The notes under the pieces are model-generated. The model had not been told where the DNA came from. It ran no database searches and worked only from the letters and a program-made list of their open reading frames with translations. DNA of 64,000 nt from Prinia subflava (Eukaryota > Chordata > Aves > Passeriformes > Cisticolidae): assembly GCF_021018805.1 (NCBI RefSeq), contig NC_086259.1, positions 11,685,001-11,749,000 of the forward strand, given 5' to 3'. Both the position numbers and the translations under genes were made by a program. Below, one piece after another: positions 1 through 11,760 of this stretch (its first letter is position 1; every line of letters starts with the position of its first letter).

Positions 1-639
1 TTAAAATTCAAAATACTTGAGTAAAAACTATAAAAACTAAGTCTATCAAATGCAGCAATTCAGATGGCAAGATTCAAGACAGCAGCAGCTTGGAGCACAA
101 GTATAGAATCCAACTTCTCGGGGAAAAAAAGTACTCTAAATTATACCACAGAAAATAATTCAATTCATTTTACAGTGCAATTTTTCCTCAGAGAAACCTG
201 AAAATAGTCTAGTCTCCTTTCTGGGCCAAAACAACTATTCAGTAACGTGAGCTTCCACCTTGCATGGGCAACTCCCCTGAGAGGAAGAAAAGCAGGCAAA
301 ATTTATCTTTTCTGGGCTGAAAAAAACCATTGCACTGGCTCTGTTTTCTCTTGTATTAACCTGTGGAAGGCCCACCACATCTGATGTGCTCATGGTACAA
401 AAAACACAAATGCAGCATAACCAGCCTGAACGTGCCCCTGCAGCTCTCCTGCCTCCACCCCAGCAGTCCAGAGCTCAAGGACCTGTCCTCAGGGCTGCAG
501 CCCAAAACACATCTGGCAGCCCCCACCCAAGGAGGCATTAAAAAGCAGGAGAATTCCAAAACCTTCTTGGAGACTGAGCACACAGAGAAACCTTATGTTT
601 ACCAATTTTTATGGACAGAACTGTCAGCATGTAAAAATT
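1..639. other. Unique non-coding DNA, nothing recognised
   Basis: AT-rich sequence with a slightly GC-richer patch at about 410-540. Open frames of under 100 codons exist on both strands without protein-like features. Confidence 0.7.
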
Positions 640-799
640 GTCATGGAATACAGTAAAGTAGACTAGCTTCAGGAATAGGGAAAATAAAGATATTGTCTGA
701 ATTGTCAGGGAATACAATAATAAAATAAAAATATAATATGGTCTAAACTGTCATGGAATACAATAAAATAGACTAGCGTCAGGAACAGGGAAAATAAAG
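640..799. repeat. Imperfect tandem duplication, 110-bp period
   Basis: The block beginning GTCATGGAATACAGTAAAGT at 640-689 recurs at 750-799 with about four substitutions, and a related partial copy (GTCAGGGAATACAATAA) starts at 704. The offset between the two long copies is 110 bases. Confidence 0.8.
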
Positions 800-3700
800 T
801 CTAAATTACCCTGGGGTAATATGAAACAAATTATTTGGTATTTTGCATACTACCCTCTTACTTCAGGTCTTTTCTGTATACACAGCAATAACCATTTATA
901 CACATTTGCACTTCACAGCAATACCAAAGAATGAGAAAAAATCCCAGTTTGTAAAGCTGCCTCCCACCATTGCTCTGATGGAAAGACTGAGACTGGAATT
1001 GAGGAAGCAGAGGTGCACATGTGTAAAAAGAGCAGAAGCAAAGACAGCCACCACTGTATTTAGTCTGCAGCCCAAATAAATACTTGCAATACTATGTTGG
1101 TTTTTTTCTTTTTGATTGGCATATTTTATATGCATTATTTATTAAGTTGCTCTAAGGTCATGCCATAGCCTCAATGTTTTGCTCCTCACATTTATTGCCA
1201 TATATAATTTGCAGGTGAATAGCACCAAGCATCAGCAGCCATCACCTGAACCCCATTTTCTGTCGAGCTCTGTGGCAGCCAGACCCGAGGAGAGGGATCC
1301 ACACTGTCCAGGCAGGAGGCAACAACATTTAACACTGGACAACACAGCCTTGCTGAGCTTCCTGCATGTCCCTGATAGGTTCATTTCCCCCCAGCAGGGG
1401 CATATGGAAGAGAATGGGAAGACAGAGTAGTAGCAAAGTGAGTCCAAGAAATCTCAGATTTCAACAAAAAAGCTGAAAAGAACTTGCACATTTGCATATT
1501 CACACAGCTTGGATACAGTTATATTTTACCACACATTGTCCCAGCAGTTCTTGTCATGCAAACATCCTGAAAAGATGCACCTGTTTGCCCAGAATGGAAT
1601 ATTTCACAATCATATCAAAACAGTCATGAACCTGGGACATACATGGGACTTTGACTTTAAATACACCAGACCAATATTCCCCAAAACTCATTAATTTTCT
1701 CCAAAGAAATTAAAACAGACAAATAGAAAAACAAAAGTACTTTCTGTGGGGAGAGATATTAAGTCTAAAGAGTGTCAAGGCAATTATCAAAGTGGTCACT
1801 AGCACTTCTCATTGTCCACAGCAGCAGGCTGAATATGGAAGCAGGAAGAGTGTGTCATAGCTTTGGGGAATCCTTGGTATCATTTGATTGATTCTCTCTT
1901 AAATTCTAGGAATGGGAAAGAATGAAAACTGCCCTTGTTTCAATCACTTGGGAGCAGCAGCCTATTTGAAATGTCTTGTCAATCTTATTTTTCAACCAGA
2001 CCTCAAGTTAAAAGCTGCAGTAGAATCCTGCCTTCTGCTTCACAGCACACAAGGCTGACACACAGCAGAGACCAGAAGCTCCCTGCATTTGCCTCCTCCC
2101 ACACTCCAGCTTAAAGCTTTCATAACCCCCTGAGTGAACACACAGCTTCTGTGTGCTGAAGCAGTTTGCTTTCAGCTGCACAGAGTGGAAGAATAACACA
2201 CTTTACTTTCTGTTCTTCCTTCTCCCTCACCCTCCTGATTTAATTTCCATTTCCTCAAATGCCATACAGCCATGCTATAGGTAGCCATGGCATATTGGCA
2301 ATAGTTTCCATGCTAATCTCCTTCAGTGTGGGTGGTTCCATGGATACAAAAAAAAAATAGGGAGTCATTTGCTTTTTACTCCCAGAGGATCGTGGAGCTG
2401 CAGGAAGGCTCCATCTCCAGCGGCAATTGCTACCACACCCATGTAGAATCTATGTGGTTGGACTATGCTCTGCATTCAGTGGCTTAATTTCAAGGCAAAG
2501 ATACTAATGGCATTCAAAGATGAATGCAAAAGTATTCTAAATGAGTATACATTCTTTTCCTTTAATGTATTTTAATACATAAATGCATAAATTTTCTTAA
2601 AATGTTTTGATGGACAAATTTTGAATAAAATCACCAAAATCTGCAGGCAAGACCGGGTTCACATATGGTGCTGAACCCTAATCCAGGCAAAAATGTAGTC
2701 TTTTTCCTTTAGTTTATACACTCTGGTGGTATTCTTTGCTTTCTGAGGAAATGGAAGGGATTGCCCACTGTGCTAGTTTTTTTCCGTTTCTAGCCTCTGT
2801 TTTTTACCTGGATTCTTTTCCTCAAGGCTCTGTGGGGAGTCCCTGCAAGTGATCAATATCAATGCATCCCATCCCATGATTCACACTCAAATTCTGTGAT
2901 TTGGAGCAACTCTTCCTTCACCCCGGAGTCTGCATCTCTTGTTCTTTGATTTTCTCCTTCCCATGACCTCTTCTACTTTGGTTTAGGATCTCTCAGTAGT
3001 TTTGCATAGCTCTTCCTGAAAAGAGAATAATCTTATTTTATACTCCTTACTGCAAATGTGAAATACAATAAATCCTAGCAAATCTGATGCCTTTATTCAC
3101 ACATTTGTATCCCTATTAAATGCTGCCTAATAAATTCTACAAGGGAGGGAAGAGGAACTTATGTGGCACTTCTGAAAAATCTAACCAATCCAGCTGATGG
3201 AAAAGCATGATGGAATAGAAAGCAAGTGAAGACAAACTGCTGCTTCCATTGAATTTATTGGAAAAGTAACAGCCAGGTCAATTACAGCAATGCTTAGGGG
3301 TTCAGAAGAGGAGTGGAATGGAAAAGACGTGAAATTTGCCAAGTTAATTAAGAGAGGAATAAATAAAATATCACCATAAAAAAACCCAGCATAATATCTT
3401 TAGGTATGGTATTTATCTCTTGTTTTCTCTCTGGTGAAAGGAAAACAAAACAACTGAGAACTCAAGGGAATGGAAAAAGAAAGAGTAAAAAGGTATTGCT
3501 ATGTGGAGAGGTGAGTTTGAACAGGAAACTAAAGAGCTGAAGACAGACAAAACGAAACAATGGCACAGCAAAATCCTGCAGTGAGAGCCTGTCATTCCCT
3601 ACGAACAGGGAGTTTCTCCGAGCCTTTGCCTGTCTCTGGAACACTGTGGCCAGAGCACCCACGCAGTGCAGCAAACCACCACAGCCAACAGCAAAGAGCC

Positions 3701-4419
3701 ACTGGAGCACCCACCCCTTCCTCCCTGCACTCAGAGCTTCCACCACCTGCTCCCAAACTGCTCTCTAAATCATGTTAATGTAACACACACTTGCTGGACC
3801 CGGTGAAATGTGTTCTTTTTAAAATGTCACTGCACACAGGGAGCTGCTGCTACAGATGCAGACACCAAGGAGAGCCAGACACCCCAGAGCAGCACACACC
3901 CAACAGGAGACACCCACCAGGGCTGTGCATCCCCAGCTGGCCTGATGGGCCAACTCAGACTCTCCATGCTCATAAAACATTTACAGCTCCATTTTCAATT
4001 CATTTCTCGATGCCCAAAAAGGGGGCATACCTAAAACTAAATGAGATCTCAAGACACCACAGCTTAGGGAAGCCAACCAACACACACCCAAGTATGTCCT
4101 GCCATTTATTCACAAAGCCACTAAAATAAAATTTACTGCATTTAGCAGTGGCAGAAGCACTACCAGCCAGGCTACAGCAGCAATGAGCTCTATTCACTGC
4201 AGCCCTTCATTATGTATCACTCAGAGAAATCCTGCTGTTTTCTCTGTTTGCAAGCGAGCCTCAAGCCTTTTCTCAGCAGCTGTCACTTGGTTCACAAAAA
4301 AAAGGCCTCTCAGCACCATGGCGATTAAATACCATTATAACTTTCCTCCTTGTGCATACTACAGTAGGCAATCAATATGGGCTTACATTTTATGAGACAA
4401 GGAGTTAACTTGTTCAATT
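800..4419. other. Intergenic DNA without recognised gene
   Basis: Mostly AT-rich unique sequence. Overlapping open frames at about 3560-4130 reach 112 codons but have no recognisable similarity, and the two strands are equally open. A C/A-rich, CpG-poor patch occupies about 3640-3960. Confidence 0.65.
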
Positions 4420-5110
4420 ACGGTGCAGACAGCTCTATTCTTTTGTAACAAGTAATCTGGGTAGGGAAATCGATACTGACAGGCCCGATGCACGCCAGCT
4501 AATTTCATATTATCCTCAGCCAATCGGGTACCTGCGAATAATAGAGTTGTTGTTACAGTTCATTATGGGGAGGTGGGATCAATATCGGTACAATAAGAGG
4601 ATTGGCAATGCATCTGCTGCATAAGTAACCCTGCAGGGAAAGGAGGTCCCACCAGCGCCGCCGGCGCGCTCGCATTTACATAGCAGGGAAAACAAAAGTG
4701 CCGGGGAGGTCCCTGCTCCCTGACCTACAATTAAAGATGAAAACACCCCAGAACTGGAGCAGGATAAACAAACCTCCCTTGCCTACTGCCAGGATAAAAC
4801 AGGGAGGGGGGCAGAGTTGAAGAAAATGTTAATAGCAGATTAAAAGACGTGCATATGCTTCGTAAAATGAGATAACGCATGCACGGCTAAATGAAGCAGA
4901 AACAATCTATTATTTTTTGAAGCATTACATTAATATACAATGTATGTTTGACAAAACGCAAGGCAGGAAGGGAGAAAACACGCAGTCTTATCCTGAAGAT
5001 GATATATATTTTATACGCATGATATTTCATGGAGCATGTTTTCTTTGATGATGTAAAGTCCTACCTATGTTAACATTTATTATGCAGAGTGTGCAAATGG
5101 GGCACAAGAA
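4420..5110. promoter_or_regulatory. Candidate conserved enhancer with an isolated CpG cluster
   Basis: Within CpG-poor desert, 4420-4700 carries roughly a dozen CpGs, six of them in 19 bases at 4655-4673, plus words such as ATCGAT, GATCAATATC, TACAATAAG and GGTACCTGCG. The AT-rich right half (4840-5110) has ATTAATATACAATGTATG and many ATTA/TAAT cores. It is free of simple repeats. Density of plausible factor sites and retained CpGs point to a developmental enhancer; conservation is untested. Confidence 0.45.
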
Positions 5111-7689
5111 AAATGAGAGATTCTGGTATTCAAATTAGGGGTTAGAGAGACAATTCTGTGCTGTGTGTTAAAAACAGCTTGGAAGTTACAGTGTGTTTGT
5201 TATTTAGTTGGTTAAGAAATACAAGCGGAATAACAATATTTTTGAAATACATTAAAAAACATTTAGTGGGGAAAAATAAGTGGGTTTTTTGAAAGAGCTC
5301 TGTTTCTTTCAGTAACAAAAAATTAATTTTTTCCTGCTCCCAATCACAAAACAGATACCAGAAGTATCCTGGAAGGGAACACTTGCATCTAATATTTCAT
5401 ACAATTTTTTTCCCTTAATAAGTACCTAATTTGAGAGAACAGATTTTGATTTCAGAGGCAGCAAAAGCTTGCAAACTTAATTGACTTAGAGTAAAGCCAG
5501 AGCTGTCCATTAAACCCTACCTTTAAATCAGTGGCAGAAGTTTGGTTGGCTTCCCAAGGATCTCCTGAGCTGCCTAAAACCACATCCCAACCTGGGAAAC
5601 ATTTTTCAAAACACAAGTCTTATCACAGTGAAAAATAGAACATACCAGGATGACCAGATACTGACTCCAATTTCAAAAGTGTGCTATGAGGACCAAAATA
5701 CAAAGTCTTAAGTGCCATAATGTCCTCCAAATGGAACATAAAAATAGAGATCATCTAGGAGATATGAACGTTTTAAAAAAGGACTTTCTCCTGTGTACTA
5801 ATTGCAAATTTGTTCTTAACCATCTACATTTCTCTATTTACACTCCCCAAGTTTTACCTTCTAAAAGAAGTGTAAATAAATTCAGTGATTTCAACTATCT
5901 CTACTGACATTTATCCACCTAAAACCCAAACAAACCACCACATAATCTGATACATTTCAACCTGACCATCAATTTTTACTCTTGAAAAGCTCACAGGCAG
6001 GGGTATTTGCACACCAAAATTTGGCTGTATTGGCCAGACTGGGCAGAACTGCTATTTCAGCTCTCATTTGATGCTGTAAAACTCCTCCTCAGTTTTGGAA
6101 AACCAAAATATCCATCAGCTCAATTCCTCCTCTCTGCTTCTACTCCCTCCAAAATGCTGGATGGGATACGAAACTGTCATTAATACTAATGACCCTTTCA
6201 GACCAGCCTTGAAAGAACAAGTATTTTGTTAACTCTGCAGTTCCTGTTAACACATTATAGCCTTTGGAATAGATTGCTGGTAGCCTAATTTCATTCATTA
6301 TTTATCCTGGGCATTTTTGAAGTCCATTAATTATTTTTCATCAAAATGCAAAACCAGGCATAGGGGCAAGGGGGAGGGTGAGCACTCATGTACATGCTGG
6401 ATTCACACTCTTAACTCTTACCAGCAACTGATGTAGTAAACACGGACCATGGAGAAGATTTGATGCATCTCTCAGTAACGTGTGAAAGCCATCAAAAAGG
6501 AGTTGGAGAAGCCTCACTCCTAACTGAATTTATATTACTTATGCTAGAGAAATCAGCTCCTTTGTGCCATGGGGATACAACAACTACCATCAAACTTGAT
6601 GGCTGCAAAATAACATGGTCTGGAAGCCACCTTAGAAGGAGGCTACAATTAAATATCAGAGAAAAGAATGCTCAACTGTGTGACGCTTCCATACACTGCT
6701 GACATCCAGCCATCATCATTTTATTTGCCTCCCATGTCAAAATACTGCACAGAATTCAAAGTAATATGCACGGAAATACAGCCAAATGTTTTCAAATTAC
6801 ATCTTGTTAACATGGAAAAATAGCACAGAGGTCACAGAAGAAAGGAATTACATACTCTCTAAATGCTCAGCTCTCTTAACTTAAGGTAGCAGAGCAGAGA
6901 ACATGGGAGACTGATCAGCAGATTCTTATCTATCCTCATGCACTCTAGAGTAAAAGTAAATCAATGTATATTAGCTGGGAGCTACCAGCAGCAGCCAGAG
7001 TCAGTCTCTCCAGGTGCCCTGGTAGTTGTAAGAAAGAAATATGTGCATTTCTCAGTAAGGGATAAATGGCTCTAACTTATCCTCAGAGAGCTCTCCTATG
7101 TATCAGTGTTACTATTCTCCTGATAGATTGTCATTTCTTACAGTAGAGTGTCATAAATATGGACTAAGTTTTATATCACAGCTCCCAGGTGACCATTCTT
7201 TCAAATTCCAAGTCATTAGAGCCCTTCAAAACCTAGTAGAATTAATAGAAGGCTGAAATAAGGTTTTGTTTCAAATCCTTAAAACCTGTGGATCTGGAAC
7301 CCTAGAAATGCTTCCCCCACCCTGTCAACTCTCTGGGTGTCTGCAATAGCAAAATATGTTTATTTTTTTAAAAAACACGCTGAATCCTCAAATCCTTTAT
7401 CCATCAGAAACAGAGCAGCAAAGAGCCAGAGAGAGTTAATTTTTCTGACAGCAAAACAGGGCAGTATTGCAGAAGATTCATTTCCCATAACATCACTGTG
7501 CAGTCACCCCAAATCCTTCATGGTGAAGGAGAACGCAGGGTCTCAGCACATTTCAGACCAGCTCATTTGGCAACCACAGTTCCAGACAAGCCTTTGTGGA
7601 TTCTGCTTATCCCTTGGTAAAATAAAGATGATAATTACCCTCCTTTCATTTGATTCTCATAAAATTCAGCTTTACAATTGCTCCTGACA
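5111..7689. other. Intergenic DNA, little to report
   Basis: AT-rich unique sequence with only short chance open frames (up to 116 codons at 7337-7687). Around 6230-6340 a group of words (TTCATTCATTATTTATCC, CATTAATTATTTT) could be part of a small conserved element. Confidence 0.6.
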
Positions 7690-8300
7690 AAGGCACCTGC
7701 TGTGATTCTTGCAACCAAAGCAACAATTGATGCATTTGTATAATGATGTGCCATATAAAACATTATAGTGAAGTGATAGCTTCACATCTCCAGCTATGGG
7801 TGCTGTGCAGAACTATTTCTAACAAGCAGCTATTCCATTTAACAGCTACTAAATCCTTGGATATATTTATTAAAAGGCACTGAGCAATTCATGTTTAATT
7901 ACTTCATAGAAGAAACAGAGTAGAAGTGGAGGAAGAGTTAAATGTGGTACTAAAAGGAAGAAGCTACAACTAATCACAATTAAGAGGAAGTCCCAGGCTA
8001 TTTAAATGCTACAATCCAATTATATCAGGTAAAATGAATTACTCCTTTAATGCTGACTTTATATGAAGATACCTTCTTATTGCTCTCATTAATAATCATC
8101 AGACATCATTTTAGCCCATATTGGCTGCAATAACATTTCTATTAGCATCATGGTGTAGCAGAGCTGACAATTAAAATAAAAAATAAATCAAACCCAGAAC
8201 TGAATAAATGTAATTATAGTTCAGAAAAGAGCTTTTATGACTATTTGATTAGTCAACTGAACAGTACTTATCTTTTAAATCTTAAATTTCAGTTAAATGA
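7690..8300. promoter_or_regulatory. Candidate conserved non-coding element
   Basis: Long AT-rich, non-repetitive sequence holding many ATTA/TAAT cores, for example AACAATTGATGCATTTG near 7720, CTAATCACAATTAAG near 7970 and CTCATTAATAATCATC near 8085. The pattern resembles developmental enhancers; support is composition only. Confidence 0.3.
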
Positions 8301-10999
8301 AATTTCAGACTTCTTATTACAGTAGTCCCTGAAAAACTAAGATACAGGCAGCAGATGCTTCCAAGAGTTATTTAGCTGCCTTAGTACCAACATGCAATAT
8401 GTTACTTGAGAAGCAGCAAGTAAAATAGACTTAATAGGGCTGCAAACCACCAGAACAGAAGAAATTACAGGGGGCATTAAAAAACCCCAACAAACCAACC
8501 CCACACAATGCCACACATACATAACCAAAACCAAAAAAAACCCTGCTGAAGACATAAGCAGTCAGGCTGCTCCAGTTGCTCTGCACTGGACTCCACACAC
8601 CTTTTTATGCTTGGAAACCTTACCATGAAAAGACAACAAGGTGTGTACAAGACAAAATCTTACATTCATAGCAATACTGCCCTAGTCCAGCCATAAACTA
8701 CAGGAGCAGAGGACTTCTGGCTCAGCAGATTTCATGGGATATAAATAGAGGGCACAGAATTGGGGCCAGTATTTGACTTTTTCATAACAGATGCCAAAAC
8801 ATTCTACCTAAAAACCAACAGCACCTGAAAGGGCCAGGACTGGCTGTCCCAGAGAGGTGAGAATTTATTTATGGGCAAGGAGCAAAGGATTGTGGTGGAT
8901 ACCTAGAGCAGCACATGGAACACTGCCAGCCCCAGGCAGCTCAAAGGGATGTGCAAACGTTTGGAAACTTATAAAACAAATATTTGATCCAATATGCATC
9001 GCTATCAAATTTTCTCCAGGAATGTGTGGAATTTGTACTCCCACTCTTGAATGTTTGATGCTGAGAATTTGTAACTCATTTACACAACAAAACATTCAGA
9101 ACTATTCTTTTCCTTTTTTCTAAAAGGAGCAGGGGGAAGGTATTTTGATAAGAATTGCTATATATTCAAGTTTTTCATCTTACTCTGAAAACTCCTATTT
9201 TAAACTTCTAAACTTCAAGAGTTTAATCTAAGGCTCTAGTCCCCATAGCTGCAGACCACTGCAACCAAGATATTCTCATATTTTCATCTCTTATATGAGG
9301 ATACCTTTACTAAAAACACATTTGAAAGTAAATTTCCACTCTCTCCCAGGGACAAAAATAACTTCCATTGTAGAAGCAATTACAGTTTTGTTTTCTGAAA
9401 AGTTATCAGGAAACAAAAAATCCAGAACCAGAACACAAAAGTTTTTCTGTATTTTCAGGAAACTAAACTGGAATTCAACATAAATAGATGCTACAATATT
9501 ATCACAAATAAGTATCATCCATGGAAAAGCAATTTTGAGATAAATCACTAAGAAGCCATTTTATCCCCCAATTCTTACAGATCTTTCAATGAAAATTGGG
9601 TGTTACAACTCCCCTTTCAACAGCTCTTGCAGCCCTCCTTCATCACAAGACCCAGCAACAGGAGATACTCATTTATCATACAAGTTATTCATCTCATTAA
9701 AAAAAAAACAGTTTTACAATGAAAACTCAAGTAGAAACAACTGAATTTCAAAAGGATGACAGGTGTATCCAATCTGAAAACAGTGGATCCACATCTGCCT
9801 CTGGCTATGATGTCCTTTAAATTCAGGAGTTCTCAGATTAAAACATCAAAGCCACATTTCTACACCACTGCAGGTGAGTGGCTGATCCTGGGGACTTTAA
9901 ACACCACTCGTGGGACAGATGCCCACTAAAAGTTCCACAAGCCAGCCTTGGTAGACCTGCTGTTAGGGGGAGGCACCTAAAGATGGGTATCCAACTGCTA
10001 GGTACTATGCAGTACACTCCTTACAGGAGCTCTGCTCCAGAATTGCAAAGGCAGAGCTTCAAAATTCTTTTCAAGCATCAAAATGTAACTTTGGACTTGA
10101 TCTCACTCAACCAACCTGGCTCCTTTTCCCTGCCTTTGGGATTCAAGTGCTTACCAGTCCTGGAAATACCAGATTATTCCTTCAGTTGATGAGCTGTCAC
10201 CAGACACCCTGTTACTATTAAAAAGTAATTTGGGATCTCTAAGAAGAGGTAGAGGAAACCTGGACCATGCAGGAGGAGTTTTCTGTGTCAGTTCTACAAC
10301 CAGCCAACAGCAAATGCTGGGCTTCTGCTTTGAGGGACATTTATATCAAGTCAAAAATTAACACAACTTGCAAATTTTTAAAAGCAAGATATCACTTCTA
10401 GAAGTGCACTTCATTACCCAGTCAAAATACATTTCATAACCCTGAGATACCCAGCCAGGCCACCCACTGTCCCTCACATTACAGGTCAGGTCGAAAAATC
10501 TCTGATTGCCCGTTCCAACAGTCACCTCCTCAGGACTGAACAACCTGCTGGAATTTCAGTTTACAGTAGCTCAAGTTTTATTCAAGTCTCAGTGCTTTTG
10601 ACAGCAGGGCTGCTATGGAATCACAGTGCTAGCCCCTGAATTCCTTCAGGTCCCTGTGAAATTCCAGGGCAGATCTGTTTCTCTTGGTCCTTAACACATT
10701 ACATCACACTGCTTTTATTTTCAGAGCTCCACTACCTTGGTTGCTAAAAAACTTTCCAATATCTTTTGGAAATGTTCAAATTGTTGTTAAAAGTCCTGAT
10801 CCCTCTGTAATAAAAATAGAGAGATAGAAATATCCAATACAGTAAATTCTGGATTACTCATGCATGGATTTGAAACATCTCTAGATAATTTGTTTTGTAT
10901 TCTACTGTTCTCCAGTGTCTTTTAGTGAAAAAAAATATAAAAGGGTTTAGTTTCAATATAGAGAATTCTTTAAATCCTTGTGGCTTTGACTGTTGATCA
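8301..10999. other. Intergenic DNA; A/C-rich low complexity at 8480-8545
   Basis: No gene is seen. The patch at 8480-8545 is an A/C-rich run (AAACCCCAACAAACCAACCCC and similar) of the kind common in bird genomes. An open frame of 103 codons at 9878-10189 has no recognisable features. Confidence 0.6.
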
Positions 11000-11340
11000 T
11001 TTTATAAAGCCACAGAGAACATCTTACAAGGAGCCAAATGGGTAATCATTATTCCCCATCAGCAATGAGCTGTGACTTGTGTAAATTGCATAATAAATTA
11101 GGTATTTTGAGATAAATGAATTTACAATAAACAATCACGGACTGAAAAGCTCTACTTCTTGTCTCCAAAGGCACAAGCTCTGGTTAAAATCAGCCACAGG
11201 TAGTTAAGTGATTATAAACTGTAAAAATAAATCAACCTGATATAATTGCTCCAAGGAAAAAATTACCAACATATTTAAAATTTCAGCAGTGCACCTTTTC
11301 CCATATCCATTTGGCATTATCTAATTACCTTCACATTTCA
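11000..11340. promoter_or_regulatory. Candidate conserved enhancer, part 1
   Basis: Dense with GTAATCATTATT, AATTGCATAATAAATTAGG, AATTTACAATAAACAATC and AGTGATTATAAAC words, that is homeodomain, forkhead-like and SOX-like cores. There are no repeats, and base composition is even. Inferred regulatory role. Confidence 0.4.
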
Positions 11341-11439
11341 TTTCCATCAGTGATATGACCTGTATTTTCCTTTTATAACTGTCAGGGAGGGGGCTGGAGA
11401 GTGGAGTGGAGGACCACGGTGATAAATCAGCCTCACCAT

Positions 11440-11760
11440 TAGGACCGAAATGGCTCATCGCTGCAGCTCTAAATCCAGGATTTATAAAGATGTCTAGGCC
11501 ATATAGCACACTTGTGGACACCATAATAAATTCATGAGCACATTGCCAAGGCAAACCACTTCATTATGTGGCAGGCTGCTAGCCATTAATCTAGCAGAGA
11601 GAGATTCCTGGGAAACTGAGACTGCTTGGAAATTTATGCAGGCCTAAAGTTACCCATTTCATTATGGATTTAATCTGCTCTTTCTGCCAGAGTGCATGAA
11701 AGGTTTTTACAGTTTAGATCAAGTGCTTGTAACTCCCTATTTTATATTATTTCTTCAACA
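11440..11760. promoter_or_regulatory. Candidate conserved enhancer, part 2
   Basis: Contains CACTTCATTATGTGG, GCTAGCCATTAATCTAGC (an ATTAAT core inside five-base GCTAG/CTAGC arms, 11578-11595) and CATTTCATTATGGATTTAAT. The repeated TTCATTATG word and the lack of low complexity favour a constrained element. Inferred. Confidence 0.4.
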
